From NCBI GenBank assembly GCA_019828565.1, contig JAHDYR010000001.1:372001-436000 (forward strand): 64,000 bases of DNA, read 5' to 3'. This DNA comes from Carpediemonas membranifera (Eukaryota > Fornicata). Under the pieces are notes generated by a model. It did not search any database and had not been told where the DNA came from. It was given only the letters and a program-made list of their open reading frames with translations. How positions within the stretch are numbered: position 1 is the first letter of the stretch; each line of letters begins with the position of its first letter. Shown here piece by piece: positions 50,258-59,640 of this stretch. The position numbers and the translations under genes were made by a program.

Positions 50258-50752
50258 ATGTGCGTCGCCCGACTCTGGCATCGTAACGACATCATCCCCC
50301 AGACCTCACTCAAACTCACGCCCTGCCCGGTTGACCTGGAGGAGGTCACCGAAGAGGGCGACATGGAAGAGACTACAGGTGAGCCAACCCTGGACGATGA
50401 GGACGTCCACCACACTGAGTCGGAAGTCGGGTCCGAGATTCCCGACTCCGACCTCGAGTCTCAGATGGAGGGATCGGTGGCCGAGTCTGATGGGGAAGTC
50501 GACGAGCCCGAGGACGCGCAGCCCACCGAGGAGCCACCCGTAGCCGACCCCGCCGAGCCGTGTGAAGAGCCTGAGGAGAAGGGCGGCTGGCCCGTCGTGG
50601 GCGAGATCCAGTTGCCGGCGAACGAGCTGTTCCTCGCCCCGGCGCGACTCCCACTGGGCGACCTGGTCGACGCTCGCGTCACCCGGATCATGGCGCTCCT
50701 GGAACAGAGGAGCCAGAGCCGGGCGTCCCGACGGAACTCCCTTGCACAGTGA
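50258..50752 (+). pseudogene. Duplicated 3' fragment of the LRR gene
   Basis: From 50325 onward this is a near-identical copy of the last 430 nt of the complete LRR gene at 62215-63750. It keeps the frame (PVDLEEVTEEGDMEETT to RASRRNSLAQ) and the stop. All the leucine-rich repeats are missing. The upstream 67 nt are unrelated and supply a chance ATG at 50258 (MCVARLWHRND). It could still be transcribed as a 164-residue acidic peptide, but it is best read as a truncated passenger of the inverted duplication. Confidence 0.65.
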
Positions 50753-51447
50753 TAAACACTCTTTCGACATACCGTAAACAATGAAAAGCTTTTTATCTAC
50801 ATGGCAGAGTTGGCCGGGGGCTGGACGAACTGCATCTGCGGGGCGTACGGCATCTGCTGCATCTGGGGCGGGTACTGCTGGGGTTGGTACTGCGCGGGCA
50901 TCGGCTGACCCTGGTATGGCATCTGGCCGGGAATACCGTACGCCGGGAAGTTTTGGATGGGCATGACCTCGGGGCGGATGAGCTGGAACATCTTGCCGGC
51001 GAAGATGATTTCGAGGATCATGCAGAAGCCGTACGTGAAGAACATGGAGAGGCCGCCGGTCATGTTGTCGAGCATGTGCACCGCGAGGGTCATGAGCCAG
51101 AAGATGAGGAGCGGGAAGATGTTGCGGGTGTTGGCCTTGACGCCGAGCTTGATGCAGGCGACGATGCCCATGTCCTTGCGGGTGAGCAGGAGGAAGCTGA
51201 CAGTCGAGAATGTGAGCAGCTGAGCGGCGTAGATGAGGGGGACCGTGACACCCAGCATGGAGATAGGGGTGACGACGACGATGACGACGATGTAGATGAT
51301 GGTGATGCGCGGGATGAACTCCTTGTCGGGGAACAGCGCCTCGCGGATGCTGATCTTACGGCCCAGCATCTCCTTGATGATACCCTGCCGGATACCCGAC
51401 TCCATGTAGATGAGAGGTGGCAGGGGCAGCAGAAGTGCGAATAGCAG
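50325..51447 (+). repeat. Left arm of 1.1-kb inverted repeat
   Basis: These 1123 nt match, in reverse complement, 61506-62642 almost perfectly. Visible differences are one extra T in a T run between the two genes, a 15-nt repeat unit missing in the Gln/Pro tail, and a few substitutions (one gives Pro instead of Leu). Both ends are sharp. The arm contains the LRR gene tail and the C-terminal two-thirds of the membrane gene. Confidence 0.9.
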
Positions 51448-51834
51448 AATGACAATGGAGAGCAGCAGCAGGACGAGGCCGATGACAGTCACTGCGAGCA
51501 GCGCGAGGGAGATCAAGACGGCGTTATTGAAGACGGTGCAGACGCCAAGGGCGGCAGTCCAGACCATGGAGCCGACAGTGATGACGAGCGAGTAAGCGAG
51601 GGAAATTACGGTGGCATAAACACCATAAATGATGGCGAAGGCTACAATGGCGATTACGACGCCAACATAGTGCATGGGATTCGCCATGAAGACGTCAAGC
51701 GCGAGCTTGAAGTCATCCAGGGTGACGGTCATGTTCTCGACGATATCAGCCTCTGAGAACGGTCTGCGTAAGCTGTAGTAGCATGGGGAAGCGTACCTTT
51801 CATTCAGAACGTGCGTTGTTCGCTCGCGTTGCAT
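50797..51834 (-). CDS. Multi-pass membrane protein with Gln/Pro-rich tail, full-length paralog (probable 33-nt intron)
   Basis: The frame runs to an ATG at 51999. A GTACGC...CTTACGCAG intron at 51796-51764 is likely and, being 33 nt, keeps the frame. With MQRERTTHVLNE as start (51832-51834), the product is 334 residues. An acidic N-terminus is followed by about nine hydrophobic stretches (VGVVIAIVAFAIIYGVY, IIYIVVIVVVTPISMLG and others). The tail is QYQPQQYPPQMQQMPYAPQMQF. It looks like a YIP1/DUF4013-like membrane protein of unknown role. The C-terminal 217 residues are nearly identical to the protein at 61404. Confidence 0.65.
   Translation of the reverse strand: MQRERTTHVLNERYASPCYYSLRRPFSEADIVENMTVTLDDFKLALDVFMANPMHYVGVVIAIVAFAIIYGVYATVISLAYSLVITVGSMVWTAALGVCTVFNNAVLISLALLAVTVIGLVLLLLSIVILLFALLLPLPPLIYMESGIRQGIIKEMLGRKISIREALFPDKEFIPRITIIYIVVIVVVTPISMLGVTVPLIYAAQLLTFSTVSFLLLTRKDMGIVACIKLGVKANTRNIFPLLIFWLMTLAVHMLDNMTGGLSMFFTYGFCMILEIIFAGKMFQLIRPEVMPIQNFPAYGIPGQMPYQGQPMPAQYQPQQYPPQMQQMPYAPQMQFVQPPANSAM
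51764..51796 (-). other. Probable 33-nt in-frame intron
   Basis: On the gene strand it starts GTACGCTTCCCC and ends CAGCTTACGCAG. Because its length is a multiple of three and it has no stop, it is invisible to frame analysis. The acceptor resembles that of the ABCA intron at 41667. Confidence 0.5.
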
Positions 51835-52127
51835 ATGCTGAGAACTTTTAGGTTGGTGATGCGCGTGGATTTTGCTTCCCGATCTGGAGATGTCGCACCT
51901 CGCAAATCTACGACCAATGCTCAGCCCACTGGATCTCCTCCCAGTCGAGCTGTCGGCCTGAGCCAGCTGTTTACGTGAGATAAATTGAGAGCCAAACATT
52001 AGTGGTTAGTAGTCAGCTAAACATGGCGCTGGGAGAGTCGAGCTCCTGGAAGAGACGCGCTAGGGCAGAGAGCACCTACCCGAGGCCAGCCGGCTAGATC
52101 GAGAACATGCAAACGGAAGAAGCGTTT

Positions 52128-55100
52128 TTAAACCTCGGGGTCTGCAAGATCTACATCACTGAGCTGGAACGTCCGCAGCTCCGCGGGTGTGTCTGTGCCA
52201 ATGATGAGTTGCCGGTCCCTCTGATTCCATGCCATCGACGACACAGGCCGATCGTGCTGAAGCACGCGGATGGCGACAGGGGTGCTACTCATACCACCCC
52301 AAATGATGAGCTCGCAGTCATATGCTGTGACCCAGTGGCAGTCGCCGATCCTGCAGACCAGCAGCGAGGCGGTGGTGTCCCGGACGGTGTGTCCCTGACT
52401 CCAGCCGACCTTCTTCGTCGCCATGTTGAGCAAACCCACAGCAGCCGTTTCAGTCCCAACCAGCACCTTTCCAACACCCGAACTGACCATGCAGATGTCG
52501 ACAAGCCCGCTATCAATGGCAACCTCGTCAGAGGTACCCAGCTCCCGCATGATGATTTTTCCCTGGGCAGTACCAATCACAATCGTGTTGCGGATGACAC
52601 CCATGGCGACAGGGGTAACCCTGCGAGTGCTGAGGGCAATGGGGTCCTTGAATACAAGCCGTCTAGTCCCATTTGGTCCTGATTCGATTCCCCATGAATA
52701 AATGGGGCCTGCAAAGGCACATGATAAGATAGTAATCCGCTTCTGGCGGTCAAGGTGGACTGCTACAGCTGTGACCATCCCTTTGTGAACCATCTCGGAA
52801 GACCCGCCGCGGTTGTCGGCCGTCACGATGTCCCACATCCGGACGACGCCATCCTCGTGCCCGGTGATGAGAAGCGGCGTGTCAGGTATGGTTTCCGCCG
52901 CCGTGATGGCGACGTGCGTGGTCATCGGGTCCGACAAGGGGTCGAGGCTGAGCGGGTGCCACACCGTGATCATCCCGGCGCCGTCCACACCGTACAGGCG
53001 CAGCGAATCCTTGCTACGGTACGCCTCGAACGCCTCTGGAGACAGCCCCGGGTCGGGCTCCTCGTCGCCGGCTCCCTCTCCGGGTGGGGGCAGTCGGTCT
53101 GAACGGGCGTTGATCTTGTGGCGGTGCATCGTGATCATGTCATCAAGAGCCCTGCATCCGTCCTCCAGCACCCCCGCCGCTGTGGGCGTCTGGTAGCTGA
53201 AGCCATGCCCGTAGCCCACATGGCCGCACGATTCGGCAGGACCGTCGCTAATCGAATCATTATCCGAGAATGAATCCAGCGGGGAGGGTATCTCGATGTC
53301 CGCCTCCTCTGGCGACTCCCGCACGGCCATCGGGGTCCGGGGCAGCTCAGAGATCATGGGGTCCAGCGCCTCGTCGGACTCCTCCACGTCCTCGAAGTCG
53401 GCAAAGCGGTTGCTCATGCTGAACTCGCTCGTAAGTCCAGTCCGAGCATCACCATAGCTGCTACGTCCAAGCGCTCTCACGCCCAGTCGCCCCCCATGAT
53501 GCGACGGGGATGGTGTCGTCTCAATGCCCCTCGATGCCATGACAGTCCGTGCCCGCCGCGCCTTCTGGGCATTGGGCGTGCTTCTAAGGCGGCTCAGCTC
53601 CTCGGCAAGGTCTGCCGAGAAGTCCGGGGTGATGGTAACCGTGGGTTTCTTGGGCAGCCCCTCGGATCTGGTCCCCTGGACAGATTCTGACCGTCGCTGG
53701 TGGGGGTTCGGCTCAAACATGCGGTTGAGGTCCCGTTTGAACAGATTCAGGGCGCGATACCCCGATTGGGTCAGGCCCTCTCGCGTGTGGAAGGCGAGGG
53801 AGGTCTTCCGGCCGCTGGTCTTGATGCTGGGCAACGACCGGTGGTTATCAGGGGTCATACGCGGAGTTCTGAGGTTCTTGATCGACGGCTTCTTCCCGCT
53901 CTCTCTAATCTGAGGCAGGAAGTGTCCGACTCCCCTCTCCAGCGTAAGCGACTTAAACACCTTAGGAACGGTCACAGGGGCCCTGATAAGCTTGGTCCCG
54001 CCCGTGGTCTCAGACAGCTCAGTGAAATGTGAGACAATGAGATGAATGAAGGGTCTGTGAACACCCCGGGATGTCAGCGAGGCGGCGTCGACATTGCGGG
54101 CAGGGTTCTCATCCACCATGTAGGTCTCAATGCAGTGGGGACGCGTGATGAGTATCTCCGAATCTCCAAACTTATCGATGCTGATCACGGGGAGGATCGA
54201 GTGCGCCTGTGAAGAGACTTTGTGAGACCGAATCGCCTTCCTCAACCGAAGCACGCGCGTCTCCTGTTCCGCGGGATCGTCGCCGCGAACTATTGTTGAT
54301 CTATCCGGCTCTAGTGCTGAGTTTAGCAAGGCCTTAAGCTGCACTTTGACATAAACAGGGCCGGGGAGCTGGGAGGCGTAGAGCACCTTGCCCGACTTGA
54401 TTTGGACGACGGTGAGGCCGCCATTGGAATCACCGAGGTACGCCGTCTCGCCAATAAAATAGATAGCGGTGAATCTTCGGTCATTGGTGGCTGATTTGGA
54501 TAAAATCTCGGATTTGATGAGTTGACCGTATATTCTGACCTTCTTGTCATAAGAGATGGCCGCCACGATGTCCTCTTTGCTGATATGGACCACCTTGGAT
54601 ATCGCGAGCTGTGTGAAGTGGTCAAACTTGTATAGCGGCTGGAAATGAACAACTCCACCGACCGTGTCGCCACGCTTGTATAATAGAACGTCCCCAGTTG
54701 TTGTCGAACAGTAGAGCACCTCAACATCGACCATGGAGGACGATGAGAGCTGCATCGAGGTGACCCAGCCCATGACCCACCGCTGAGTTGGCAGCGTCTG
54801 TGCGACAGTATATTGAAGTCCGCGCGCATTGTAGTCCTGTCGCCATACCTTCACTGTCGAGTCTGTGCTGGCCGTGAAGAACATTGTCTCGAAGGGCGTT
54901 ATTGCTGTGATGGTTCCACCGTGGGCTGGCGTTAACGTCTGAATCAGTTGGAACTTCAACATTTTCCACAAGTGAGAGGGCACTGGCCCCTCGCTCGGGA
55001 TGATCTCAGTCAGTGACCATAGTGCCCAGATCTTGATCGCTCGGTCGGTGCTTCCTGAAATAACATAGTGCCGTCCTTGGACGCAAATTGTTGCTAGAAC

Positions 55101-55325
55101 GCTAATTGCTGATGTATGCGCCTTCACTGATATCTGTGGCGTTGAGATAACTGTCCGCCGATTCAAGCCCTGGTTTCTTTGGAACGCTACAAGGCGACCA
55201 GTGCTGTGCCCAGCGACAAGCGTCTGCATCCTCGGAATTAGCACAGGACATGACGTATATTGTACAGCTGTGAACGGTTTTGAGACATATGGGTCACTAT
55301 AGCAGATGTTTCTTCCAACAAACAT
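52128..55325 (-). CDS. WD40-repeat protein with two propeller regions and a disordered linker
   Basis: The ORF begins at GTG (55415); the first ATG at 55323-55325 (MFVGRNICYSD) gives 1065 residues. N-terminal WD repeats are clear (KAHTSAISVLATICVQGRHYVISGSTDRAIKIWALW; PAHGGTITAITPFETMFFTASTDSTVKVWRQ). A linker of about 350 residues in the middle is Ser/Arg/Pro-rich with TP sites. The C-terminal 320 residues again show WD signatures (ITGHEDGVVRMWDIV, HDRPVSSMAWNQRDRQLIIGTD). Such proteins scaffold complexes. No orthologue can be named. It lies within the spacer of the inverted repeat. Confidence 0.75.
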   Translation of the reverse strand: MFVGRNICYSDPYVSKPFTAVQYTSCPVLIPRMQTLVAGHSTGRLVAFQRNQGLNRRTVISTPQISVKAHTSAISVLATICVQGRHYVISGSTDRAIKIWALWSLTEIIPSEGPVPSHLWKMLKFQLIQTLTPAHGGTITAITPFETMFFTASTDSTVKVWRQDYNARGLQYTVAQTLPTQRWVMGWVTSMQLSSSSMVDVEVLYCSTTTGDVLLYKRGDTVGGVVHFQPLYKFDHFTQLAISKVVHISKEDIVAAISYDKKVRIYGQLIKSEILSKSATNDRRFTAIYFIGETAYLGDSNGGLTVVQIKSGKVLYASQLPGPVYVKVQLKALLNSALEPDRSTIVRGDDPAEQETRVLRLRKAIRSHKVSSQAHSILPVISIDKFGDSEILITRPHCIETYMVDENPARNVDAASLTSRGVHRPFIHLIVSHFTELSETTGGTKLIRAPVTVPKVFKSLTLERGVGHFLPQIRESGKKPSIKNLRTPRMTPDNHRSLPSIKTSGRKTSLAFHTREGLTQSGYRALNLFKRDLNRMFEPNPHQRRSESVQGTRSEGLPKKPTVTITPDFSADLAEELSRLRSTPNAQKARRARTVMASRGIETTPSPSHHGGRLGVRALGRSSYGDARTGLTSEFSMSNRFADFEDVEESDEALDPMISELPRTPMAVRESPEEADIEIPSPLDSFSDNDSISDGPAESCGHVGYGHGFSYQTPTAAGVLEDGCRALDDMITMHRHKINARSDRLPPPGEGAGDEEPDPGLSPEAFEAYRSKDSLRLYGVDGAGMITVWHPLSLDPLSDPMTTHVAITAAETIPDTPLLITGHEDGVVRMWDIVTADNRGGSSEMVHKGMVTAVAVHLDRQKRITILSCAFAGPIYSWGIESGPNGTRRLVFKDPIALSTRRVTPVAMGVIRNTIVIGTAQGKIIMRELGTSDEVAIDSGLVDICMVSSGVGKVLVGTETAAVGLLNMATKKVGWSQGHTVRDTTASLLVCRIGDCHWVTAYDCELIIWGGMSSTPVAIRVLQHDRPVSSMAWNQRDRQLIIGTDTPAELRTFQLSDVDLADPEV

Positions 55326-55535
55326 CGGCACTCGCTGGTTGAGAGCGTTAAGCAGCACTTCACATAAATGGCTCGAAGAACAACTGTTGTACACCTGGCA
55401 GCGTAATAGCTCCACATTAACGCTGCCTCTCGAGTCACCACTGCTTGGAGCTGAGGGATTTCAAGGCCAACAAGAGTTGCCCGTCCGATGGAGTCGATCA
55501 CAGCTTAGTGTTGTTATTTTAGTCCGAAAATGTGC

Positions 55536-56138
55536 TTAATAGCGCTGGCTGAAGCCACCGCGGGATCCGCCGCGGGATCCACCACGGCCCCTGGAGAAAC
55601 CGCCACCTCTGCTACCGCCACGGCCACCGCCACGGGAGAATCCACCGCCACGGGAACCACCGCGAGAACCGCCACGAGAGCCTCCGCGAGAGAATCCGCC
55701 ACCGCGAGAGCCACCACGGCTTCCGCCGCCACGGCCGCCGCCGCGGGGTCCGTTGGAGAAGCCCTTGGCCTTGTTGCCACGAGCACCACCGACCTTTGTG
55801 GGCTTGGTGAAGCGTTCTACAGGAAGAGTTCTAGACTCGTCGATGAAGAACTTCTCGCCGACCTCAAAGGACTTCGCGTTGATGCCTTGCATGGGCTTGA
55901 CGGAGAAGAAGCGGTTCTTCACGGTACCAAGAACCTCCTCAACGTTTCCGACCTTCTGATCGTTCTTCACGAAGATATCAGCCTTGAACTGAGGCACCTT
56001 CTCGGCAAGAGTCATTTTCAATACAAGATCGCCCTCAGCGCTGTGCATGAACTCTCCAACCTCGACATGGATGCCAGAATCACGGTTTTCAAACCGATTT
56101 CCACCGCCATAACCACCTCTGCCGCCTCTAAAACTCAT
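55536..56138 (-). CDS. GAR1: H/ACA snoRNP protein GAR1
   Basis: This 200-residue protein is part of the H/ACA particle that guides pseudouridylation of rRNA and snRNA. An N-terminal RGG patch (MSFRGGRGGYGGG) leads into the conserved core, residues about 20-110: GEFMHSAEGDLVLKM, VPQFKADIFVKNDQKVGNVEEVLG, FFSVKP and GEKFFIDESRTLPVERF. The C-terminal 70 residues are an RGG/GSRGG repeat tail, as is usual for GAR1, which binds RNA and is often arginine-methylated. The start is the only ATG in context. No intron. Confidence 0.92.
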   Translation of the reverse strand: MSFRGGRGGYGGGNRFENRDSGIHVEVGEFMHSAEGDLVLKMTLAEKVPQFKADIFVKNDQKVGNVEEVLGTVKNRFFSVKPMQGINAKSFEVGEKFFIDESRTLPVERFTKPTKVGGARGNKAKGFSNGPRGGGRGGGSRGGSRGGGFSRGGSRGGSRGGSRGGGFSRGGGRGGSRGGGFSRGRGGSRGGSRGGFSQRY

Positions 56139-56302
56139 AGGCTCGGTCTCTTCTACCTCTTCGACTCAAGATCAAAGTCACCAAAATTGTGGCGCCAAAA
56201 AGAGGGGGGTTTGGCAGCGTGGGAAGAGTAGACCTGATTGCGAGCACTACCACGCTCATTCACGACCATCTTCTTTTTTTCAGGAAAAAATGAAACTCCA
56301 CC

Positions 56303-57277
56303 ATGTCGTCATCCAACGCTGTCTATCTGGACACTTCGGGCGATCAAAATGAGAAAACATCACTACTGAACTTCGAGAATACGGATATGATGGAGAAAAC
56401 CATCATGGAACTTGATGGGAAACGGCATTTGCAAGTGTTGTCCACAACTACGTGGAGCACACACAACCAGTTCAGGCGCTCATCAGCGAAGATTAACGTC
56501 ATGTCTGTAGGCATGGATCAGAGTCAGGAGCTTGACAAGATCAGTCTCCTCGGGAATTCCGAGCAAGTCGATCCGAATTCGATGCAATTGTTCTGCCTTT
56601 GGCGCCATACGGACGGCACTTACCGCATGAGGAAGATTAATGATCAGTATAGGATGAGTAGGACGACTTTCGAACCCCAGTCTCGGGAGGAGCTTGAGCG
56701 CCTGGCGGAATCTGCGCACAAGAGCCTCCGGGAACGGACGAAGAAGATCGACGAGAAGATCAAAGATGAGAACAAGGATCGCAAGATTGCGGAATGGCTT
56801 GAGAAGGAGACCAAGAACGAGGGCAATGAGTTTGACGAGCAGGATGGCCATGCAACCGACGACGACGACGATGCCGCCGTCGAGAAGGACCTCGACCAGG
56901 TGTCTCGACAGTTCTTCGACAACGTGCTATACGTTGAGGCGCCCGAGGACGAGGAGGAGGCAGACGAAAGTATGTCGGAGGATGACGGGCAAGAGATGGA
57001 CGTGGACGGCGAGATGAGGGCTCAGACGGGCAAGCGGAAGCAGCCGGCGCAGGAGTTTGATCGCAATGACAAAGCTTACGCTAACACTGTCCGCCTGGCG
57101 CTGGAGGACTATGTCGGGCTGGAGAAGGGCGGTACGAATGAGAACACGCTGCACAACTTCCTGATGACGCAATTCTCCGAGATCAGGACGGATAAGAAGA
57201 AGCTCAGCATCGTCAAGCAGGTTCTGAAGATGTGTCTGGATCGGAGGGACGGGATGGTGTTCCTCAAAGCAAAATAA
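56303..57277 (+). CDS. TFIIF alpha (RAP74)-like protein, candidate
   Basis: This 324-residue protein has a folded N-terminal third ending in FCLWRHTDGTYRMRKINDQYRMSRTT, followed by a charged helix. The order is like the RAP74 segment FTQCPDGAFEAFPVHNWYNFTPLAR with its trailing EEAEEE helix. A long acidic stretch (ATDDDDDAAVEKDLD, EDEEEADESMSEDD) follows. The last 65 residues look like a winged helix (TENTLHNFLMTQFSEI, LSIVKQVLKMCLDRRDGMVFLK), where RAP74 also has one. TFIIF helps Pol II initiate and elongate. Identity is low, so this is tentative. Confidence 0.45.
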   Translation: MSSSNAVYLDTSGDQNEKTSLLNFENTDMMEKTIMELDGKRHLQVLSTTTWSTHNQFRRSSAKINVMSVGMDQSQELDKISLLGNSEQVDPNSMQLFCLWRHTDGTYRMRKINDQYRMSRTTFEPQSREELERLAESAHKSLRERTKKIDEKIKDENKDRKIAEWLEKETKNEGNEFDEQDGHATDDDDDAAVEKDLDQVSRQFFDNVLYVEAPEDEEEADESMSEDDGQEMDVDGEMRAQTGKRKQPAQEFDRNDKAYANTVRLALEDYVGLEKGGTNENTLHNFLMTQFSEIRTDKKKLSIVKQVLKMCLDRRDGMVFLKAK

Positions 57278-57373
57278 AGCTTTGGTCCTGACATGTTGAC
57301 TGGGTGAGCAGCCTCCTGTGACAGTATGCGAATTTCACGAATCCCATCATTCACCTGCTAAACTGGCTCTACA

Positions 57374-58798
57374 ATGGGCTGTGGGGTGTCGAAAGGCACT
57401 GAATGCATAGTTGATGACGGTAGAGATCTGCTTGCTGACCCGGATCAACCATGCATCTTCCCGTTGATCGACTGTGTGCCCGCGAGTCCATATACTGAGG
57501 ATCCATCGCCAATTGATGATATCGATAGCGAAAATAGCGCTATTCAGACAAACAAAGGTGTGGTGATGTCAAGTTATGCTGCTGTTAGCTCTTCTTCGCC
57601 ATCTCCTTCTCTCGACAACGACGAAACACGGCCCATCACGGCCCAGAGCAGCCTAGAGCCCGAGACCGAGCTCGAGATTCATCTGCCAACGCTGAATAGC
57701 GTATCTGATCGCGTCCTATCCACGCTATGTTTCCTTTATGATCAGGACAGCTGCGTATGGTGGCTATCCCGCCGTATCTTGAGCTTGAGGCGATACCAGG
57801 ATGTCACAACACACGAGGGCCGCTGTTCAGTCGCCCGGACCGCTGTTATTGGCGGAAGATTGGCCGTATCTGTGAATGATTCACCCTGGGCCATGGGATC
57901 GACTCCGACCGTCCGTCACGTGTTGTCATCGGAGGGATCCGTCTTCATCATTGCTGGAAATAGCGTGTTCGCCTTTGGTGCCAACCACCAAGGCGTTCTG
58001 GGTGTTGGCAGTGTCAATTCGACACTGTTTTCCCCCGTTCGTTGTGATGTGACGATCTCAGCATCCACCCAAGTCTGTATATATAGACCAGACAACGCTG
58101 CCTGTTATCTAGAATTGCAAGACAGCAATTCATCCGATTATCAGCTGTTTGTCGCCGGCAGCAACATCCATGGCAGATTTGGGGTTGACTTAACTGAGTC
58201 GACCATTTACCGGTTTACTAGCGTCCCATTAGTCCCGCCAATGCGGTATTTAGACCTCACTGTGACCCCTGACCGCACCATCGGCTTCTCGGGCCAGACT
58301 GTTGTCGTCAGTGGCAACAACGGCCGCGGCCAGCTCGCGGTGGGAAGTCGATCTGACGTTCACACCTTGACAAGACTTATCGCGCGTGTAGATGCAGTCA
58401 GATTTGCCGAATATTCCCTCCTCCTGCTGTCTGGCGGTAAGGTCCTGTTCGCGGGTTGGTCGCTTTACCACCCCTTGGGCAAGTTTCTACTGGGCGATCG
58501 GGTCATGGAGCAGAGCCTTGACATCGACGTCCTGCTGCACTCTGACGCAGTCATACCGGACTATTGTCTGGAGCCGACGGCAGTCGACTTTCCCTTCCCT
58601 GTGTCAGATCTGGATATCACAGAATCTGAGCTGTATTTGTTTGAATCTGCAGATACAGGAACCTGGTACGCTGTATCCCCTGATGCGGTCTCGTCCGTAC
58701 CTTCGCTGGAGATCGCCAGGGGCTGGCTTGCCGTTGACCAGCGTGCCGCCGCTGAAATATGGATTCGGAGCAACGGGCGATGGCACCAGATTCGTTAG
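57374..58798 (+). CDS. RCC1-like propeller protein with N-myristoylation/palmitoylation start
   Basis: This 474-residue protein begins MGCGVSKG, a classic dual lipidation signal (Gly2 myristate, Cys3 palmitate) that would tether it to membrane. After a disordered acidic Ser-rich region of about 100 residues, degenerate RCC1 repeats are visible: VFAFGANHQGVLGVGS, LFVAGSNIHGRFGVD, VVVSGNNGRGQLAVGS and VLFAGWSLYHPLG. No catalytic residues for Ran exchange can be judged. It is related in style to the RCC1 protein at 1755 but not a close copy. Confidence 0.75.
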   Translation: MGCGVSKGTECIVDDGRDLLADPDQPCIFPLIDCVPASPYTEDPSPIDDIDSENSAIQTNKGVVMSSYAAVSSSSPSPSLDNDETRPITAQSSLEPETELEIHLPTLNSVSDRVLSTLCFLYDQDSCVWWLSRRILSLRRYQDVTTHEGRCSVARTAVIGGRLAVSVNDSPWAMGSTPTVRHVLSSEGSVFIIAGNSVFAFGANHQGVLGVGSVNSTLFSPVRCDVTISASTQVCIYRPDNAACYLELQDSNSSDYQLFVAGSNIHGRFGVDLTESTIYRFTSVPLVPPMRYLDLTVTPDRTIGFSGQTVVVSGNNGRGQLAVGSRSDVHTLTRLIARVDAVRFAEYSLLLLSGGKVLFAGWSLYHPLGKFLLGDRVMEQSLDIDVLLHSDAVIPDYCLEPTAVDFPFPVSDLDITESELYLFESADTGTWYAVSPDAVSSVPSLEIARGWLAVDQRAAAEIWIRSNGRWHQIR

Positions 58799-58900
58799 CG
58801 GACAGCCGGTACGTTAGCTTTGCTCCTGTATATCCTGATCCAATCCAGTTCGCTGTACAACAGATCCCTCTCTATTGATATGGTTTAAACCGTCAAGCGG

Positions 58901-59518
58901 CTACAGATTGTTGAACCGCTGAGACAACGCATCGATCCCGGGAGCAGTAGGGGCCTTCTGTGCCTCTGTTGCCTGGCCGGACGTCGACTCGACCGCTGGT
59001 GCGAACTCCGACCTGAACTCAAGCAACTCCTTGGCGGCGATGCCTTGGATGAGGGTGTCAACCTCCTTGAGGGGCACCGCAGAGGCGGCGGACTGACTCA
59101 TGACCTGGTCCATAAAGGTCGACTGAGCCTGGACGTCCTCGAGCTGGCCCATGAACTGACCGACGGCCTGCCCCATCTCAGTCATGTTGGCGGAAGAGAG
59201 TGAGCTGGCCAGGTTGTGACCGAGCTGGCCCATAGTCTTGCCTATAGAGGACATGTTGCTCTGTTGCTCAAGGAGGCCGATGCAGTGGTCGAGGTTGGCG
59301 ACAAGAGAGCGGTATTGAAAGGCTTCTTGCTTCTTGCGAATAGCCGTTGTGGCATATAGGCGTGCGCTGTTGTCATCGGAGCGCTTTATGCATGCCGTCA
59401 CCTTCTTTTCGGCCGCAATCTTGTCCTTGTCGGCCTTCTTTGCGTTTCTTGTCAGCTCCTTCATCGCAAACTTAATGTCGAAGATATCGTCAGCAGTTTC
59501 GTGCTTGTGGTGTCCCAT
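58901..59518 (-). CDS. VPS46: ESCRT-III subunit CHMP1/Vps46 (Did2)
   Basis: This 205-residue protein follows the CHMP1 pattern throughout: FDIKFAMKELTRNAKKADKDK (CHMP1: [21 protein letters not shown]), ARLYATTAIRKKQEAFQYRSLVANLD ([26 protein letters not shown]), and a C-terminal MIM1 motif DALSQRFNNL that binds the MIT domain of Vps4. An inserted MGHHKHET start precedes the core. CHMP1 recruits and regulates the Vps4 ATPase that dismantles ESCRT-III filaments, complementing the Vps24 encoded at 21001. Confidence 0.9.
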   Translation of the reverse strand: MGHHKHETADDIFDIKFAMKELTRNAKKADKDKIAAEKKVTACIKRSDDNSARLYATTAIRKKQEAFQYRSLVANLDHCIGLLEQQSNMSSIGKTMGQLGHNLASSLSSANMTEMGQAVGQFMGQLEDVQAQSTFMDQVMSQSAASAVPLKEVDTLIQGIAAKELLEFRSEFAPAVESTSGQATEAQKAPTAPGIDALSQRFNNL

Positions 59519-59640
59519 TATGATTTAAGAAGCTGGGTTTGGCTCATCGAATCTCCAGCCTGTTGCGCAGTATAAACACATTTTTCGAACCTCCCAGACA
59601 GGGCCTGAAAGGAACGATCAAAGTGCCAAACTGCACAACA

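Noticed and set aside
6110-55500. Frequent GAGTCG/CGACTC words across the window
   Set aside because: They are noticeable by eye in genes and gaps, but I cannot count them against base composition, and codon usage could explain them.
55530-56231. Plus-strand Thr/Ala-rich ORF opposite GAR1
   Set aside because: It is generated by the antisense of the GGC/CGT-rich RGG tail; GAR1 is unambiguous.
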